Shown here: one piece after another, positions 9,080 to 17,776 of the stretch
Position numbering within the stretch: position 1 is the stretch's first letter
How the letters are laid out: each line of letters begins with the position of its first letter
From: Lunatibacter salilacus
GTDB lineage: Bacteria > Bacteroidota > Bacteroidia > Cytophagales > Cyclobacteriaceae
Direction: 5' to 3'
Length of the DNA stretch: 64,000 nucleotides
NCBI RefSeq assembly: GCF_009797935.1
Contig: NZ_VOLC01000002.1
Span: 186,001 to 250,000 of the forward strand
Made by a program: the position numbers and the translations under genes
The notes under the pieces: model-generated
Database searches by the model: none
The model's input: only the letters and a program-made list of their open reading frames with translations
What the model was told of the DNA's origin: nothing

Positions 9080-10897
9080 TTATCCTTTCACCTCAGCTAT
9101 CCAACGTTTTACTTTTGCTTCCAGAATTTCCAAGGGCATAGCCCCGCCGTTAAGCAACGTGTCGTGGAACGAACGAATGTCAAACTGATCTCCCAATTCA
9201 TTTTCGGCCATAGTACGGAGTTCTTGAATCTTAAGCATGCCGATTTTATAACCGGTTGCCTGTCCCGGAATAACCATATAGCGGCGCACCTCGGCCTTAA
9301 TGGCCCCTTGGGATATGGAAGAGTTGGCGGTAAAATATTCAATAGCGTCAGCTTCGGTCCAGCCTTTGGCATGTAATCCTGAATCCACCACAAGGCGGAT
9401 TGCCCTCCAGATTTCATTGACCAACCTGCCAAAATCATAATATGGGTTTTGATATCCTCCCATTTCCTTCGCAAGTATCTCTGAATAAAGAGCCCAGCCC
9501 TCCACATAGGCATTAAACCCCATCTGCGTGCGGAACTTGGGGATATCAGTCAATTCCTGGGCAATTGAAATCTGCATGTGGTGACCGGGGTTACCTTCAT
9601 GATAGGCAACTCCCTCCATGGTCGACTTTGGCATCGCCCGCATATCAGAGAGGTGGGCATAATAAGTTCCCTTCCTGGAGCCGTCCGGAGTTCCCTTGGA
9701 ATAATGCTGCGGTGCTCCATCCTGCTCCCGGAATGCTTCCACCCGCTTTACCTGTAAATCCGCCTTTGGCAGTATGCCGAAATAATTGGGAAGCTGTTTG
9801 GTAATAGCATCAAGAAAAGCCTTAGAATCATCCAAATAGGCTTGTCTACCTTCGTCCGTATTGGGATAAAAAAACTGCTCATCTGTATTGACAAACTGGA
9901 AGAACTCTTCCAAGCTTCCTTCAAACCCAACCTGTTCTTTGATGGCCAGCATTTCATTTTTAATCCGGTCTACTTCGGCGAGACCAATCTGATGGATTTC
10001 CTCTGAGGTCAGGTTGGTGGTGGTAGAAGCCTTTAACTTGTGCTGATAAAAGGCCAATCCATCCGGATGCCGGCTAACTCCAGTCGGACTTACCTCCAAC
10101 TGCGGCAATTCGGATTCTAGCCAGGCAACTAATTCATCGTAGGCAGGTTTGAATTTTTCAGTTAAGGCTTGTTCAACAGCATCTCTGAAGTCAGCCGCTT
10201 TGGAATCGTCAATTTTTCCAGCAGCTTTTAGGCTGTCAATCTTAGCCATTCCATCATTCCATAGAGGCGACCCTTTTTCTCCCGTATCAAATGGCTTTCC
10301 CTGAATCAGGGATTTTGCCTGGGGAATGACTATCTCATAGGCAAACCGTGGTGGTCTTATGCCCGCATTTGCCTGTTTTTTTGCCCGCTCAAGCATCTGA
10401 CGGATAGCCCTTCCCGTTTCACCTATCCGGGCAATCAGAGCTTCCATAACTGAAGGGTCTTCTACTTTGTGGTAATTGATCAACATATTTGGAAGCCCAG
10501 TATGTGTCCCTCCCATCTGGTGAAAAACATAGGGGTATTGCCTGAACGATTCCTCCTCTTTAGCCATTTCATATTGGTATTTCCAAAGTGCGAATGAATT
10601 CTGAGCTTCCGGATTAAGCTGATCTTTGGTAAACTTGTCCTGCATTTCATTCACACTATTTTCCAGCCAGGCCAACCTTTTGTTCTCAGCTTCCTCACTT
10701 AGGTCATCCAATTGATCGTATAACTCCTTGCGTCCCTGTACGGTTAATTGCAGCGGGCTTTGGAGGAGCAATTCTTCATATTGGACATCAAGCCAATCAT
10801 TCAATTCATTGCTCAAGTCTTCCTTTTCAGCGGGTCCGGCACATTGTATGAAGTAGAAAGCAATTATCAGCAGTATAAAAGGTGAAGATTTATGCAT
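9080..10897 (-). CDS. DUF885 family lipoprotein, putative zinc peptidase
   Basis: 605 residues, starting with a lipoprotein signal peptide whose lipobox ends in FIQC at about residue 19, so it is anchored in the periplasm or on the cell surface. The body is a DUF885 domain. Its signature YHEGNPGHHMQ lies near residue 430 and resembles a metallopeptidase zinc site, with His, Glu and a second His pair. Members are usually annotated as putative peptidases, and direct substrate knowledge is poor. It is convergent with the large cyclase gene (46-base gap) and divergent from the VOC gene, so it is probably a single-gene unit. Length and C-terminus look complete. Confidence 0.88.
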   Translation of the reverse strand: MHKSSPFILLIIAFYFIQCAGPAEKEDLSNELNDWLDVQYEELLLQSPLQLTVQGRKELYDQLDDLSEEAENKRLAWLENSVNEMQDKFTKDQLNPEAQNSFALWKYQYEMAKEEESFRQYPYVFHQMGGTHTGLPNMLINYHKVEDPSVMEALIARIGETGRAIRQMLERAKKQANAGIRPPRFAYEIVIPQAKSLIQGKPFDTGEKGSPLWNDGMAKIDSLKAAGKIDDSKAADFRDAVEQALTEKFKPAYDELVAWLESELPQLEVSPTGVSRHPDGLAFYQHKLKASTTTNLTSEEIHQIGLAEVDRIKNEMLAIKEQVGFEGSLEEFFQFVNTDEQFFYPNTDEGRQAYLDDSKAFLDAITKQLPNYFGILPKADLQVKRVEAFREQDGAPQHYSKGTPDGSRKGTYYAHLSDMRAMPKSTMEGVAYHEGNPGHHMQISIAQELTDIPKFRTQMGFNAYVEGWALYSEILAKEMGGYQNPYYDFGRLVNEIWRAIRLVVDSGLHAKGWTEADAIEYFTANSSISQGAIKAEVRRYMVIPGQATGYKIGMLKIQELRTMAENELGDQFDIRSFHDTLLNGGAMPLEILEAKVKRWIAEVKG

Positions 10898-11107
10898 TAA
10901 TTCTGTTGAGTTATATTAGACAATTTAAACATCCAAAATACTACTATTTTTTTAGCATTCATAATAGATTTTGACATGCCATCGGATACATTCAAATAGA
11001 CATTTAGTACAGGCATTTCATTTTTTTGCCTTTTGACAATTCCACTTTTCCCGAGAAAAGATTAAATTTATTTTTAATACGGTTATTTCCAACATAAACC
11101 TAATCAC

Positions 11108-11536
11108 ATGACTACAATCAACACCTACCTTACTTTCAATGGCAATTGCCGGGAAGCTTTTGAATTTTACCGCTCTGTCTTTGGAGGCGAATTTTCGTTT
11201 ATAAGTACGTTTGGAGATATGCCTTCCCAAGAGGGCTATAAGATGTCAGAGACAGATAATGACAAAATCATGCACGTGACGCTTCCCATTAGCAAGGAAA
11301 CTGCGCTAATGGGAAGTGATACCAGTGAGCATTATGAAAAAGCAACCGTTGGAGACAACTTTTCCATTTCAATCCATACGGATACAAAAGAAGAAGCTGA
11401 TAGACTCTATGCGGGACTTTCCAAAAATGGCAAGCAGTCCATGCCAATGGAAAATACTTTCTGGAATTCCTATTTTGGTATGTTGACGGATCAGTTTGGT
11501 ATCAATTGGATGGTTAGTGTTGACATCGGGAAATAA
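11108..11536 (+). CDS. PhnB-like VOC-superfamily protein
   Basis: 142 residues with the vicinal-oxygen-chelate/glyoxalase fold of the PhnB-like group. It starts with MTTINTYLTFNGNCREAFEF and carries the family landmarks FYRSVFGGEF, MHVTLPI, MGSDT and the C-terminal FGMLTDQFGINWMV. This group is small and usually single-domain, and its enzymatic activity is mostly undefined; names such as 3-demethylubiquinone methyltransferase are old mis-annotations. The ATG at 11108 gives the expected N-terminus. It stands alone: the upstream region is shared with the divergent DUF885 gene, and a repeat patch lies downstream. Confidence 0.9.
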   Translation: MTTINTYLTFNGNCREAFEFYRSVFGGEFSFISTFGDMPSQEGYKMSETDNDKIMHVTLPISKETALMGSDTSEHYEKATVGDNFSISIHTDTKEEADRLYAGLSKNGKQSMPMENTFWNSYFGMLTDQFGINWMVSVDIGK

Positions 11537-11654
11537 TGACTCCGAATTAGGCTTTTGCTCAATACCAAATACAACCAAATGATCCCAACTCAACGATTAC
11601 TACATTTCACTTAAATAAACTCCAAATAAGTTCCTTTAAAAACAATTTTTAAAT

Positions 11655-11893
11655 TGAACCACTGAGAACACAGAGGTAACATAGAGGACACAGAGAATTT
11701 TTTAAAAAAAATCTGTGCACTTTGTGTCCTCATATGTGGTCATTTTTTAACCACATAGTTCACATAGATTTTTTGGTATCCTTAGCGGCCTCTGCGCCTC
11801 CTTTGCGCCTTTTGCGGTAAAAATGAGAACCACATAGGGGACACGGAGATTTTTTAAAAAAAACTTTATGCCTTTGTGTCCTCCTCGTGGTTC
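11655..11893. repeat. Intergenic inverted-repeat patch with GTGTCCTC / GAGGACAC arms
   Basis: Two imperfect hairpin units. Unit 1 runs from GAACCACTGAG (11656) to ATATGTGGTC (ends 11741). Unit 2 runs from GAACCACATAG (11826) to CGTGGTTCC (ends 11893). Each has arms of the type ACCAC...GGACAC and GTGTCCT...GTGGT around a T6-A8 or T6-A8-like centre. Between them is a half-unit and a stretch of CTCTGCGCC/CCTTTGCGCC short repeats. No coding potential is seen. It resembles the CACAGAG/CTCTGTG-type dispersed repeats found between genes in many bacterial genomes, but I cannot verify its copy number here. Confidence 0.7.
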
Positions 11894-11910
11894 CATTTAT
11901 CTCTTTTCTA

Positions 11911-12250
11911 TTACAAACATGCATCAGGTATATTTGAGGAATTAGGATCCTGAAATGCCGAAACGAGCAAATGTTGATCTTGGGTGGTCTGATTATTCAG
12001 CGTTGCGAAATTCCGCTGGTATCCGAGGGGAATAAAACGGCTATAATTTCCAAGATCCAAAGCATCTTGGTTTCTTCTATAACGCCGTCGGTTTCTGATT
12101 TGGAAATATATACCAGCCCATCCTTATAGTTATAGGGAGAAATTGCCAGCCACCAATGCCAAGCTGATGCTTGAGCTATTACCAAATCATTGTGTATTAC
12201 CCTAGCCATATAAAGTGCCGGATTGATACCTAAATCCTTACCGTAGCGTT
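11911..12250 (-). pseudogene. Decayed C-terminal remnant of a GH30-type glycosidase
   Basis: Reading the minus strand from about 12250, one frame gives YGKDLGINPALYMARVIH, then SAWHWWLAISPYNYKDG and TKMLW. Around 12045-12065 the frame breaks, and the next frame continues with GNYSRFIPLGYQR and LLVSAFQDPNS to a stop at 11911-11913. These blocks match the C-terminal end of GH30 endoglycosidases: the WHWW/YKDG region, then MLW-x-LGNYSRFI, then LVSA. The remnant starts abruptly next to the stop of the alpha/beta-hydrolase gene, and most of the catalytic barrel is missing. It is a truncated and frameshifted relic, not an expressed enzyme. Confidence 0.8.
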
Positions 12251-12256
12251 CATATT

Positions 12257-14617
12257 TTATGGATTTTTTAGGTGCCTGTCCAAAAATTTAAAACTACCCT
12301 CCCCGTTGATGGTATGTCCCTTATCAAAATATTCTATCTCAGTAGCTTCGATCTTGCCAATAATTGTATAATGAAGTCGTACTTTGGCATATTCATAAGC
12401 CACCCACTTATCCGTACCCACTCCGTCTCGATGACCACGTTCCACCATGAAGGGACGGGGGGCTATAAGGGCCGCCATTTCTGCATAGTTATAGGTATTG
12501 GCCAGGTCCCATTCCGGAATTTCATATTCTCCGGTAAATGGATAACTGTTGTAAGCCGCATGATCCGTACTGCTCACTTTGCGTACCCATTCGTTAAAAT
12601 CGCCGGAACAAATAGAAAGGGCATATCCCTCCACCAGGGCAGGGATTCTCATGGCCGCTTTACCTCCATAGGATAAGCCATAAAACCCGATCCGTTGGGC
12701 GTCCACAAAAGATTGCTGCCCCAACCATTCCACAATTCGCTGATGTTGGCCGGTGATGATAGAAAAAAGGGAAAGTCCCAGGGGATTGGCTTTTCTTTGC
12801 AATACCCTGAAATCATCTCCTCCCCAGTATAGGTTGTGCGGGGCAAATACCACATATCCCCGATCCGCTAATTCTGCTGCAAATCCCTGGTAGGGGGCAA
12901 AGGCCCTGGAATCTTCATCCCTGGTCACCACATCTTCGGGAAGTCCCTCCAGGCCATGTTGGCAAACCACTGCCGGATATTGTTCTCCACTCCTCCGGTT
13001 TTTTGGAATCAATAAAATCCCCCATGCATAGATTCCAGGCCAAACATCCAGTTTTACCTCATATCCGGTCCACTTCTCCGATTCGGCATATTTCCTGGCC
13101 ATCGTGTTTACGGGGAGATCCGGATCCGGCAATCGGCCGAGCAACTGCCAAAGCCTTTCCCTATGTTCATCCTTTGCTGAAACCACTCCTTTGGCATCCC
13201 CATTTACGGTTTCCCAAAAATACTTGTCCCTGATCTGTTCACTTTTTGAAATCAATTGCTGCAAATGAAATTCCATGTCTTTCACCGTACGCTGTTGTCT
13301 TTTGTCTGCTTCAGGCCACGACACAGGGACCTCCCCAATTGATTTATCACCCAGATCTTCTGAAAATGTTATTCCCAATTCTTTGACCAACTCCTTCAAG
13401 GCATTTTTTGATAAGGAATTCCTTCCTTCATACCAGCTAAGGTGACTTTTCCCTTGTGGTAAAAGTTTTTCGGCACGGTCCCATTCCGACTTCACCCCGG
13501 AAACCTCCGGGACGGTTAATTTTCCAGGAGCAGCACCATTCCGTCCATCAGAAGGTTCTGGAGGACCAGATACATCTGGATATAGGGAATAGTCGATGAT
13601 CAGTCTTCGGGGCCATGACATGGCGGCCAGTTCCGCATCCCCGAATTCTTTTAACAGGCCAAATACATTTCTGTAGATCGGTTCCTTCCAAATATTGGAT
13701 CTTTCATTAAAATAGCCACTGACTAGGGTGGATGAAATTCTGGTATCAAGGGCAGATGCATAAAGAGATAACAAACCGCCTTCTCCATGGCCGGCGACTC
13801 CAATTTTTAATGCTTTACCTTCCTGCCGATTCATCGCTTCAAACCAGTCAATAGCTGCAAATATCTTCTGAAGTTCATAACCGATTACATGCCTGCCAAG
13901 AATGAACCCCTGGCGATAAATCCATTCCCTATGGGGTTGGTTGGTGAATTTATTCAAAATCTGGCTGCCTGAAAAGGTATCCTCCCGGCTTACCAATACC
14001 GGTATAAGCACCTGTATTCCTGACTCCGCCAACTGCCTGGCCGATCCAAAGGAGGCATTTTCCCTTTCCAATAAGCCCGCTGAAATTTCAGGTAGGTCAT
14101 CAGCATCCGGAATAAATACCATCCTTGCCCTTACCTCTTTTCGTGGCTGAAGCAACAGGCCCTCCGCATAAAAGTCTTTAAAATCCCCATCCAATACCTT
14201 CCATCTGACGGCACTTATCACAAGGTTTGCTTGCTCCACAGAAAACTGCCCCAGATGACCATCCCCAATAATTTCCATTTCCGGGTCGGAACGCGGTCCC
14301 TCCAAGCCCAGAATTTTGGACAAAGCCTCCCTTTTAGGGGCTATAGAAATATTAAATGCAGAAGGGTTGCTGAAATCTATTTGCTGAAAATCCTCCCTTT
14401 GTTGCTCAGCCTTCTGGAGCTCAAGGTCGAGAAAATCCGATATCCCTTTCATCATCTCATTGGGCAAATCAAACTGTTTTTCCAAAGAATTAGCGGAAAA
14501 TGGAAATTGCCCCTGCGTTTGGCCATGATTTGGGCTGAATAGTGCGGAAAATAATAAAAAGAAAGTGCAGGTGGCTGAAGACTTCCAAGCACAAAGGGGA
14601 GATTGATTCGGTTTCAT
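12257..14617 (-). CDS. Secreted tandem alpha/beta-hydrolase (acetylxylan esterase / dienelactone hydrolase type)
   Basis: 786 residues with an N-terminal signal peptide (hydrophobic TCTFFLLFSALFS). Two alpha/beta-hydrolase folds follow. The first (about 100-340) has GHGEGG near residue 272 where a GxSxG nucleophile elbow is expected, so the Ser is absent. The second (about 500-786) has an intact elbow GLSYGG near 645, a likely acid residue in VERGHRDGVG near 728, and the catalytic His in FDKGHTI near 766. The second domain resembles acetylxylan-esterase/dienelactone-hydrolase-like proteins found in glycan loci. I infer an exported esterase that strips acyl groups from the substrate of the locus. 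It is the last intact gene of the minus-strand cluster, 149 bases after the ceramidase-fold gene. Confidence 0.82.
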   Translation of the reverse strand: MKPNQSPLCAWKSSATCTFFLLFSALFSPNHGQTQGQFPFSANSLEKQFDLPNEMMKGISDFLDLELQKAEQQREDFQQIDFSNPSAFNISIAPKREALSKILGLEGPRSDPEMEIIGDGHLGQFSVEQANLVISAVRWKVLDGDFKDFYAEGLLLQPRKEVRARMVFIPDADDLPEISAGLLERENASFGSARQLAESGIQVLIPVLVSREDTFSGSQILNKFTNQPHREWIYRQGFILGRHVIGYELQKIFAAIDWFEAMNRQEGKALKIGVAGHGEGGLLSLYASALDTRISSTLVSGYFNERSNIWKEPIYRNVFGLLKEFGDAELAAMSWPRRLIIDYSLYPDVSGPPEPSDGRNGAAPGKLTVPEVSGVKSEWDRAEKLLPQGKSHLSWYEGRNSLSKNALKELVKELGITFSEDLGDKSIGEVPVSWPEADKRQQRTVKDMEFHLQQLISKSEQIRDKYFWETVNGDAKGVVSAKDEHRERLWQLLGRLPDPDLPVNTMARKYAESEKWTGYEVKLDVWPGIYAWGILLIPKNRRSGEQYPAVVCQHGLEGLPEDVVTRDEDSRAFAPYQGFAAELADRGYVVFAPHNLYWGGDDFRVLQRKANPLGLSLFSIITGQHQRIVEWLGQQSFVDAQRIGFYGLSYGGKAAMRIPALVEGYALSICSGDFNEWVRKVSSTDHAAYNSYPFTGEYEIPEWDLANTYNYAEMAALIAPRPFMVERGHRDGVGTDKWVAYEYAKVRLHYTIIGKIEATEIEYFDKGHTINGEGSFKFLDRHLKNP

Positions 14618-14766
14618 AGATTAAATTTAGTGGTTGGGTAAAGGCAATGGAATCCTACCCTACCGGTTATTCTAAAATTACATCTTCTTCAAAATAGGCA
14701 TTCATCCCATCCGGAAAGGTTAGCAATGGCAGTTACTTCGCTTACCTGCCCAAGCAACCTTGTTAC

Positions 14767-16155
14767 CTAAAAAGAGGCCGGAAGAAGTTCATGTACCGTA
14801 CCTATGATTAAATCTTCGACTTCCTCGACAAAAGGAGATGGTTTGTCATAATAGTACATACTCGATTCTGCTTCATACCCTCCTTCTCTGATGACCCTGC
14901 AGGAAGCGATATAACAGGGCACGTCATTGGCATAAGCATTTATCCAGAGTTTTTCAGCACCAATTTCTTTTTTTAAGCGCAGGGAATAATCCACCACCAC
15001 TTCCCCCGCGAGGTTAACCATGGCCATTTCATTCCCAAAAGTCCAGGTTTGGACAGGATAAGAAAGTTCCCGGGGAATTTCCTGCCCCCTGGCAATTCGA
15101 TCCAAAGCCAAACGGGCATAATAACCCTTAACTGTATTATCCTCTGTTTGGACAATTAGCTCAGATACTGAAGGAATATGGTTAAATGGCAGCTTGATCC
15201 ATTTAATCTTTCCGACCGGTGGTTGGGTGATCGGTTGTAGTTTCGACGAAAGCAGTTGGTCAACGTTTTCCATCACCTCCTGGGCATGCATACGCATATG
15301 CTTTATTTTGCCCCGTGGATGCGGGTTGGCATCCGCTCCACAGCCAATCGCCACCATGGCAACCGTTCCGGGATGATTCGACTCAATCATAAGTTGAGCC
15401 TCTCCCATCCAATCACCATGAATTTGATTTACCGACCCTTCCAAGGTGGTGCCATGGCAGGCATAATTCACCAAAACGGCTTTTAATTTACCGGTTGGGT
15501 CCGTTATTTTCATTAAGGGAAAGGATTGGTCAACCGGGCCTCCGGCCGTTCGTCTGTTCTTTGCAAATCCCATGTTTCCCTGTCCCCAGGACACTAAAGC
15601 CGGAGCCCTTTCTTCTAGGGAGGCAAGAGCCACTTCCACCAGTTGATCAGTTAATCGATCAGTATACCTGGAAATTTCCAACAATTCATCTAACCGGAGC
15701 AAGGAATCACTAAAAGAAGCCCCCCTGTATTGAAGAATGTTGAGCAGATTGCCCACTTCGGGACCACCATGCGTATGGGAAGCACAAATCACCAGGTTGG
15801 AAGCTGCAATCCCGGTTTTTTCTTCAATTCTTTCGGTTACATTTTTAGTAATTATGGCAGGGATCCCCACCAAATCTACCGTAATCAGAATGGACGGTCC
15901 CTGGTCATCCCGGCCAAATGCAAGGGACTTGGCATTCAACCGATGGAGTATCCCCTCCGAAGGATTTTTATTCCTGGCACCATATCCCGCCAAGCGGATG
16001 GGGCTTTCTGGGGTAATGTCTATGGTGCTCACCCCGACATCCATTTGAGGTTCCGTTTGATTGGTATCCTGGCCCCAAACCGGACCTGAGAAATTTCCCA
16101 ATAAAATCATCCACCCCAATAACCCGCTCAATAAACCTTGATATTTAAATTTCAT
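14767..16155 (-). CDS. Ceramidase-fold secreted protein 1 (neutral ceramidase N-domain family, nucleophile absent)
   Basis: About 462 residues from the ATG at 16155. That start is chosen over the ATG at 16197 because it gives a clean signal peptide (MKFKYQGLLSGLLGWMILLG). The fold is that of the neutral/alkaline non-lysosomal ceramidase N-terminal domain: DVGVSTIDITPE, LAGYG, then zinc-site candidates ASHTHGGPEVG near 128, NYACHGTTL, NLAGEVVVDYS and NAYANDVPCYI. The family nucleophile lies in a GDVSPN-like segment; here it is GCGADANPHPRG near 272, with no Ser. The zinc site is therefore kept but classical ceramidase chemistry is unlikely. It is one of three paralogues in this locus. Confidence 0.85.
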   Translation of the reverse strand: MKFKYQGLLSGLLGWMILLGNFSGPVWGQDTNQTEPQMDVGVSTIDITPESPIRLAGYGARNKNPSEGILHRLNAKSLAFGRDDQGPSILITVDLVGIPAIITKNVTERIEEKTGIAASNLVICASHTHGGPEVGNLLNILQYRGASFSDSLLRLDELLEISRYTDRLTDQLVEVALASLEERAPALVSWGQGNMGFAKNRRTAGGPVDQSFPLMKITDPTGKLKAVLVNYACHGTTLEGSVNQIHGDWMGEAQLMIESNHPGTVAMVAIGCGADANPHPRGKIKHMRMHAQEVMENVDQLLSSKLQPITQPPVGKIKWIKLPFNHIPSVSELIVQTEDNTVKGYYARLALDRIARGQEIPRELSYPVQTWTFGNEMAMVNLAGEVVVDYSLRLKKEIGAEKLWINAYANDVPCYIASCRVIREGGYEAESSMYYYDKPSPFVEEVEDLIIGTVHELLPASF

Positions 16156-16355
16156 GTGTTTATAATTTTTTTTTAATGGCCACATGGAATCTCGCAATTA
16201 TAATCATCCCTCCGTGCGTCGCCTGCGTCATGCTCGATTTCATCTGTTTATAATTTGATTTTCATAGGTCATAACTTGTCCCGAGTATCGGGATGGAATC
16301 TCGCTACGATAATCATCCCACTGTGTGACGTTCTCGTCATGCTCAATTTCATCCG
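16153..16355. repeat. Imperfect tandem repeat covering the ceramidase-1 start region
   Basis: Two units are seen. Unit 1 (16153-16246) starts with CATGTGTTTATAATTT and continues to ATGGAATCTCGC, TAATCATCCC and TCATGCTCGATTTCATC. Unit 2 (16241-16355) starts with CATCTGTTTATAATTT and repeats the same blocks, with an extra segment that contains the small palindrome CCCGAGTATCGGG. The core blocks are 16184-16246 and 16293-16355, 63 bases each. The first unit includes the start codon of ceramidase-fold protein 1, so the second unit looks like a duplicated 5' region or a dispersed element that supplied it. Confidence 0.75.
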
Positions 16356-16365
16356 ATTAAGTCGA

Positions 16366-17709
16366 TTAAGATTTTACCAGGTCTCCTGCATGGGTCCTGA
16401 TTTTGAATATGGCTTCCGCAATCTGGTCCATGTCTTTCTTTGTTCCCAGCAACATGGATTGACCAAACCAAACGGCTTGCTCACAAAGTTGGTCGTTTTG
16501 GGGACAGCTGCTGCTTTCTAACCATTCCTGCATGGTTTCTTTTCCGTATAAATTCAAATAATGCCTGTTTTTTGCCAAATTCTGAACATAATTCTCCTTG
16601 TTCATCATCCCGTAACCTCCCGAACAGGGGACCCCTTCCGCGGATAACGCTTCTAAAAATCTGGATCGTGGCATTTCAGCAAATTCGTTTTTATCATACC
16701 GGAACATGTAGAGATGATAAGAACTTTTTGTGACACCCGGGTATAATTTGGCAGGGTATATACCAGGTATCTCGCTTAAAAGACCTGAAAGGTACTGCGC
16801 ATTCTTCGACCGAAGGTCCGCCTGATCCTCCAACCTGCTCATTTGGGAAACCAATAAACTCCCCTGAAATTCTGTCATCCTGAGGTTCGTACCCCTTGTG
16901 GAACTATAAGTGCTGTTTTCATCATCATTTCCCCTGCTCTGATTGTGGAAATTGAAGGCATCCTTGGCAAACATTTCATCATTGGTGATGATTGCCCCCC
17001 CTTCACCTGAATTGAGGTTTTTGCTCGATTGAAAACTGAACGCACCAGCAAATCCAATCGTCCCTACTTTTTTTCCTTTCCATTCGGCCAAATGGGCCTG
17101 GCAGGCATCCTCTAAGACTGGGATATGGTGTTTTCCGGACACTTCCATTATCGCATCCATATCGGCTGGCGACCCTCCAATATGCACCGGAAGGATTAAT
17201 TTTGTATTTCGGTTAATGGAGCCCTCAATTTTACTGGCATCGATTTGAAAACTCTCCAAATCGATATCCACAAATCTTGGTAGAGCATAATTTAAAACGA
17301 CAACGTTGTAAGTGGCAATGAAGGTGTACACAGGAATAATGACTTCATCCCCTGGTCCGATGTCCAACACGCCCAAAGAAGTATATAGCGCACTTGTGCC
17401 GCTGGATACCCCCAAACAGTGTTTGGCACCTGTCATTTCTTTGTATTTATTTTCGAATTCGGCTACCGTATTCCCGTTTAAACGGCCCCATTTTTTGCTT
17501 TGCAAAATTTCCGCCAACCCATTTTCTTCTCTTTTTCCGCTAACAGGCCAGGCGGGAAACTGGTCCGGATGTGCTTTGGGCCCTCCAAGAATGGCTGGCT
17601 TATTTACCTTGTTCTGGATATAGGCAAAAGTTGACCCTGCCAGGGTAACACTTGCTCCAGCAAGAGACAACGTACTCAGGAATTTCCGTCGGTCGGGTTG
17701 ATGAATCAT
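16366..17709 (-). CDS. Tat-exported DegT/DnrJ/EryC1/StrS-family PLP enzyme
   Basis: 447 residues from the ATG at 17709. This start puts a twin-arginine signal at the N-terminus (PDRRKFLSTLSLAGASVTLAG); the alternative ATG at 17745 would bury it. The mature part is a full fold-type I sugar-aminotransferase domain: KWGRLNG, LGVSSGTSALYTSLG, VYTFIAT, VLEDACQAHLAEWKG and the PLP-Lys segment FSFQSSKNLNSGEGG with Lys230. DegT enzymes normally act in the cytosol on nucleotide-sugar keto groups, so a Tat signal predicts export of a folded, cofactor-loaded enzyme. It lies 31 bases after the lyase gene if measured to the alternative start. The C-terminus ends in THAGDLVKS. A decayed second copy of its 3' end lies at 22301. 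Confidence 0.87.
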   Translation of the reverse strand: MIHQPDRRKFLSTLSLAGASVTLAGSTFAYIQNKVNKPAILGGPKAHPDQFPAWPVSGKREENGLAEILQSKKWGRLNGNTVAEFENKYKEMTGAKHCLGVSSGTSALYTSLGVLDIGPGDEVIIPVYTFIATYNVVVLNYALPRFVDIDLESFQIDASKIEGSINRNTKLILPVHIGGSPADMDAIMEVSGKHHIPVLEDACQAHLAEWKGKKVGTIGFAGAFSFQSSKNLNSGEGGAIITNDEMFAKDAFNFHNQSRGNDDENSTYSSTRGTNLRMTEFQGSLLVSQMSRLEDQADLRSKNAQYLSGLLSEIPGIYPAKLYPGVTKSSYHLYMFRYDKNEFAEMPRSRFLEALSAEGVPCSGGYGMMNKENYVQNLAKNRHYLNLYGKETMQEWLESSSCPQNDQLCEQAVWFGQSMLLGTKKDMDQIAEAIFKIRTHAGDLVKS

Positions 17710-17776
17710 ATCTGTATTTTTTATATATGTAAAGATTTTAAGCACCTATGCCACTACTATTTTTTTCAGATTCATC

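Noticed and set aside
11997-12209. A complete small gene of 70 codons
   Set aside because: Its residues match the middle of a GH30 domain and the frame breaks where the match continues in another frame, so it is a relic.
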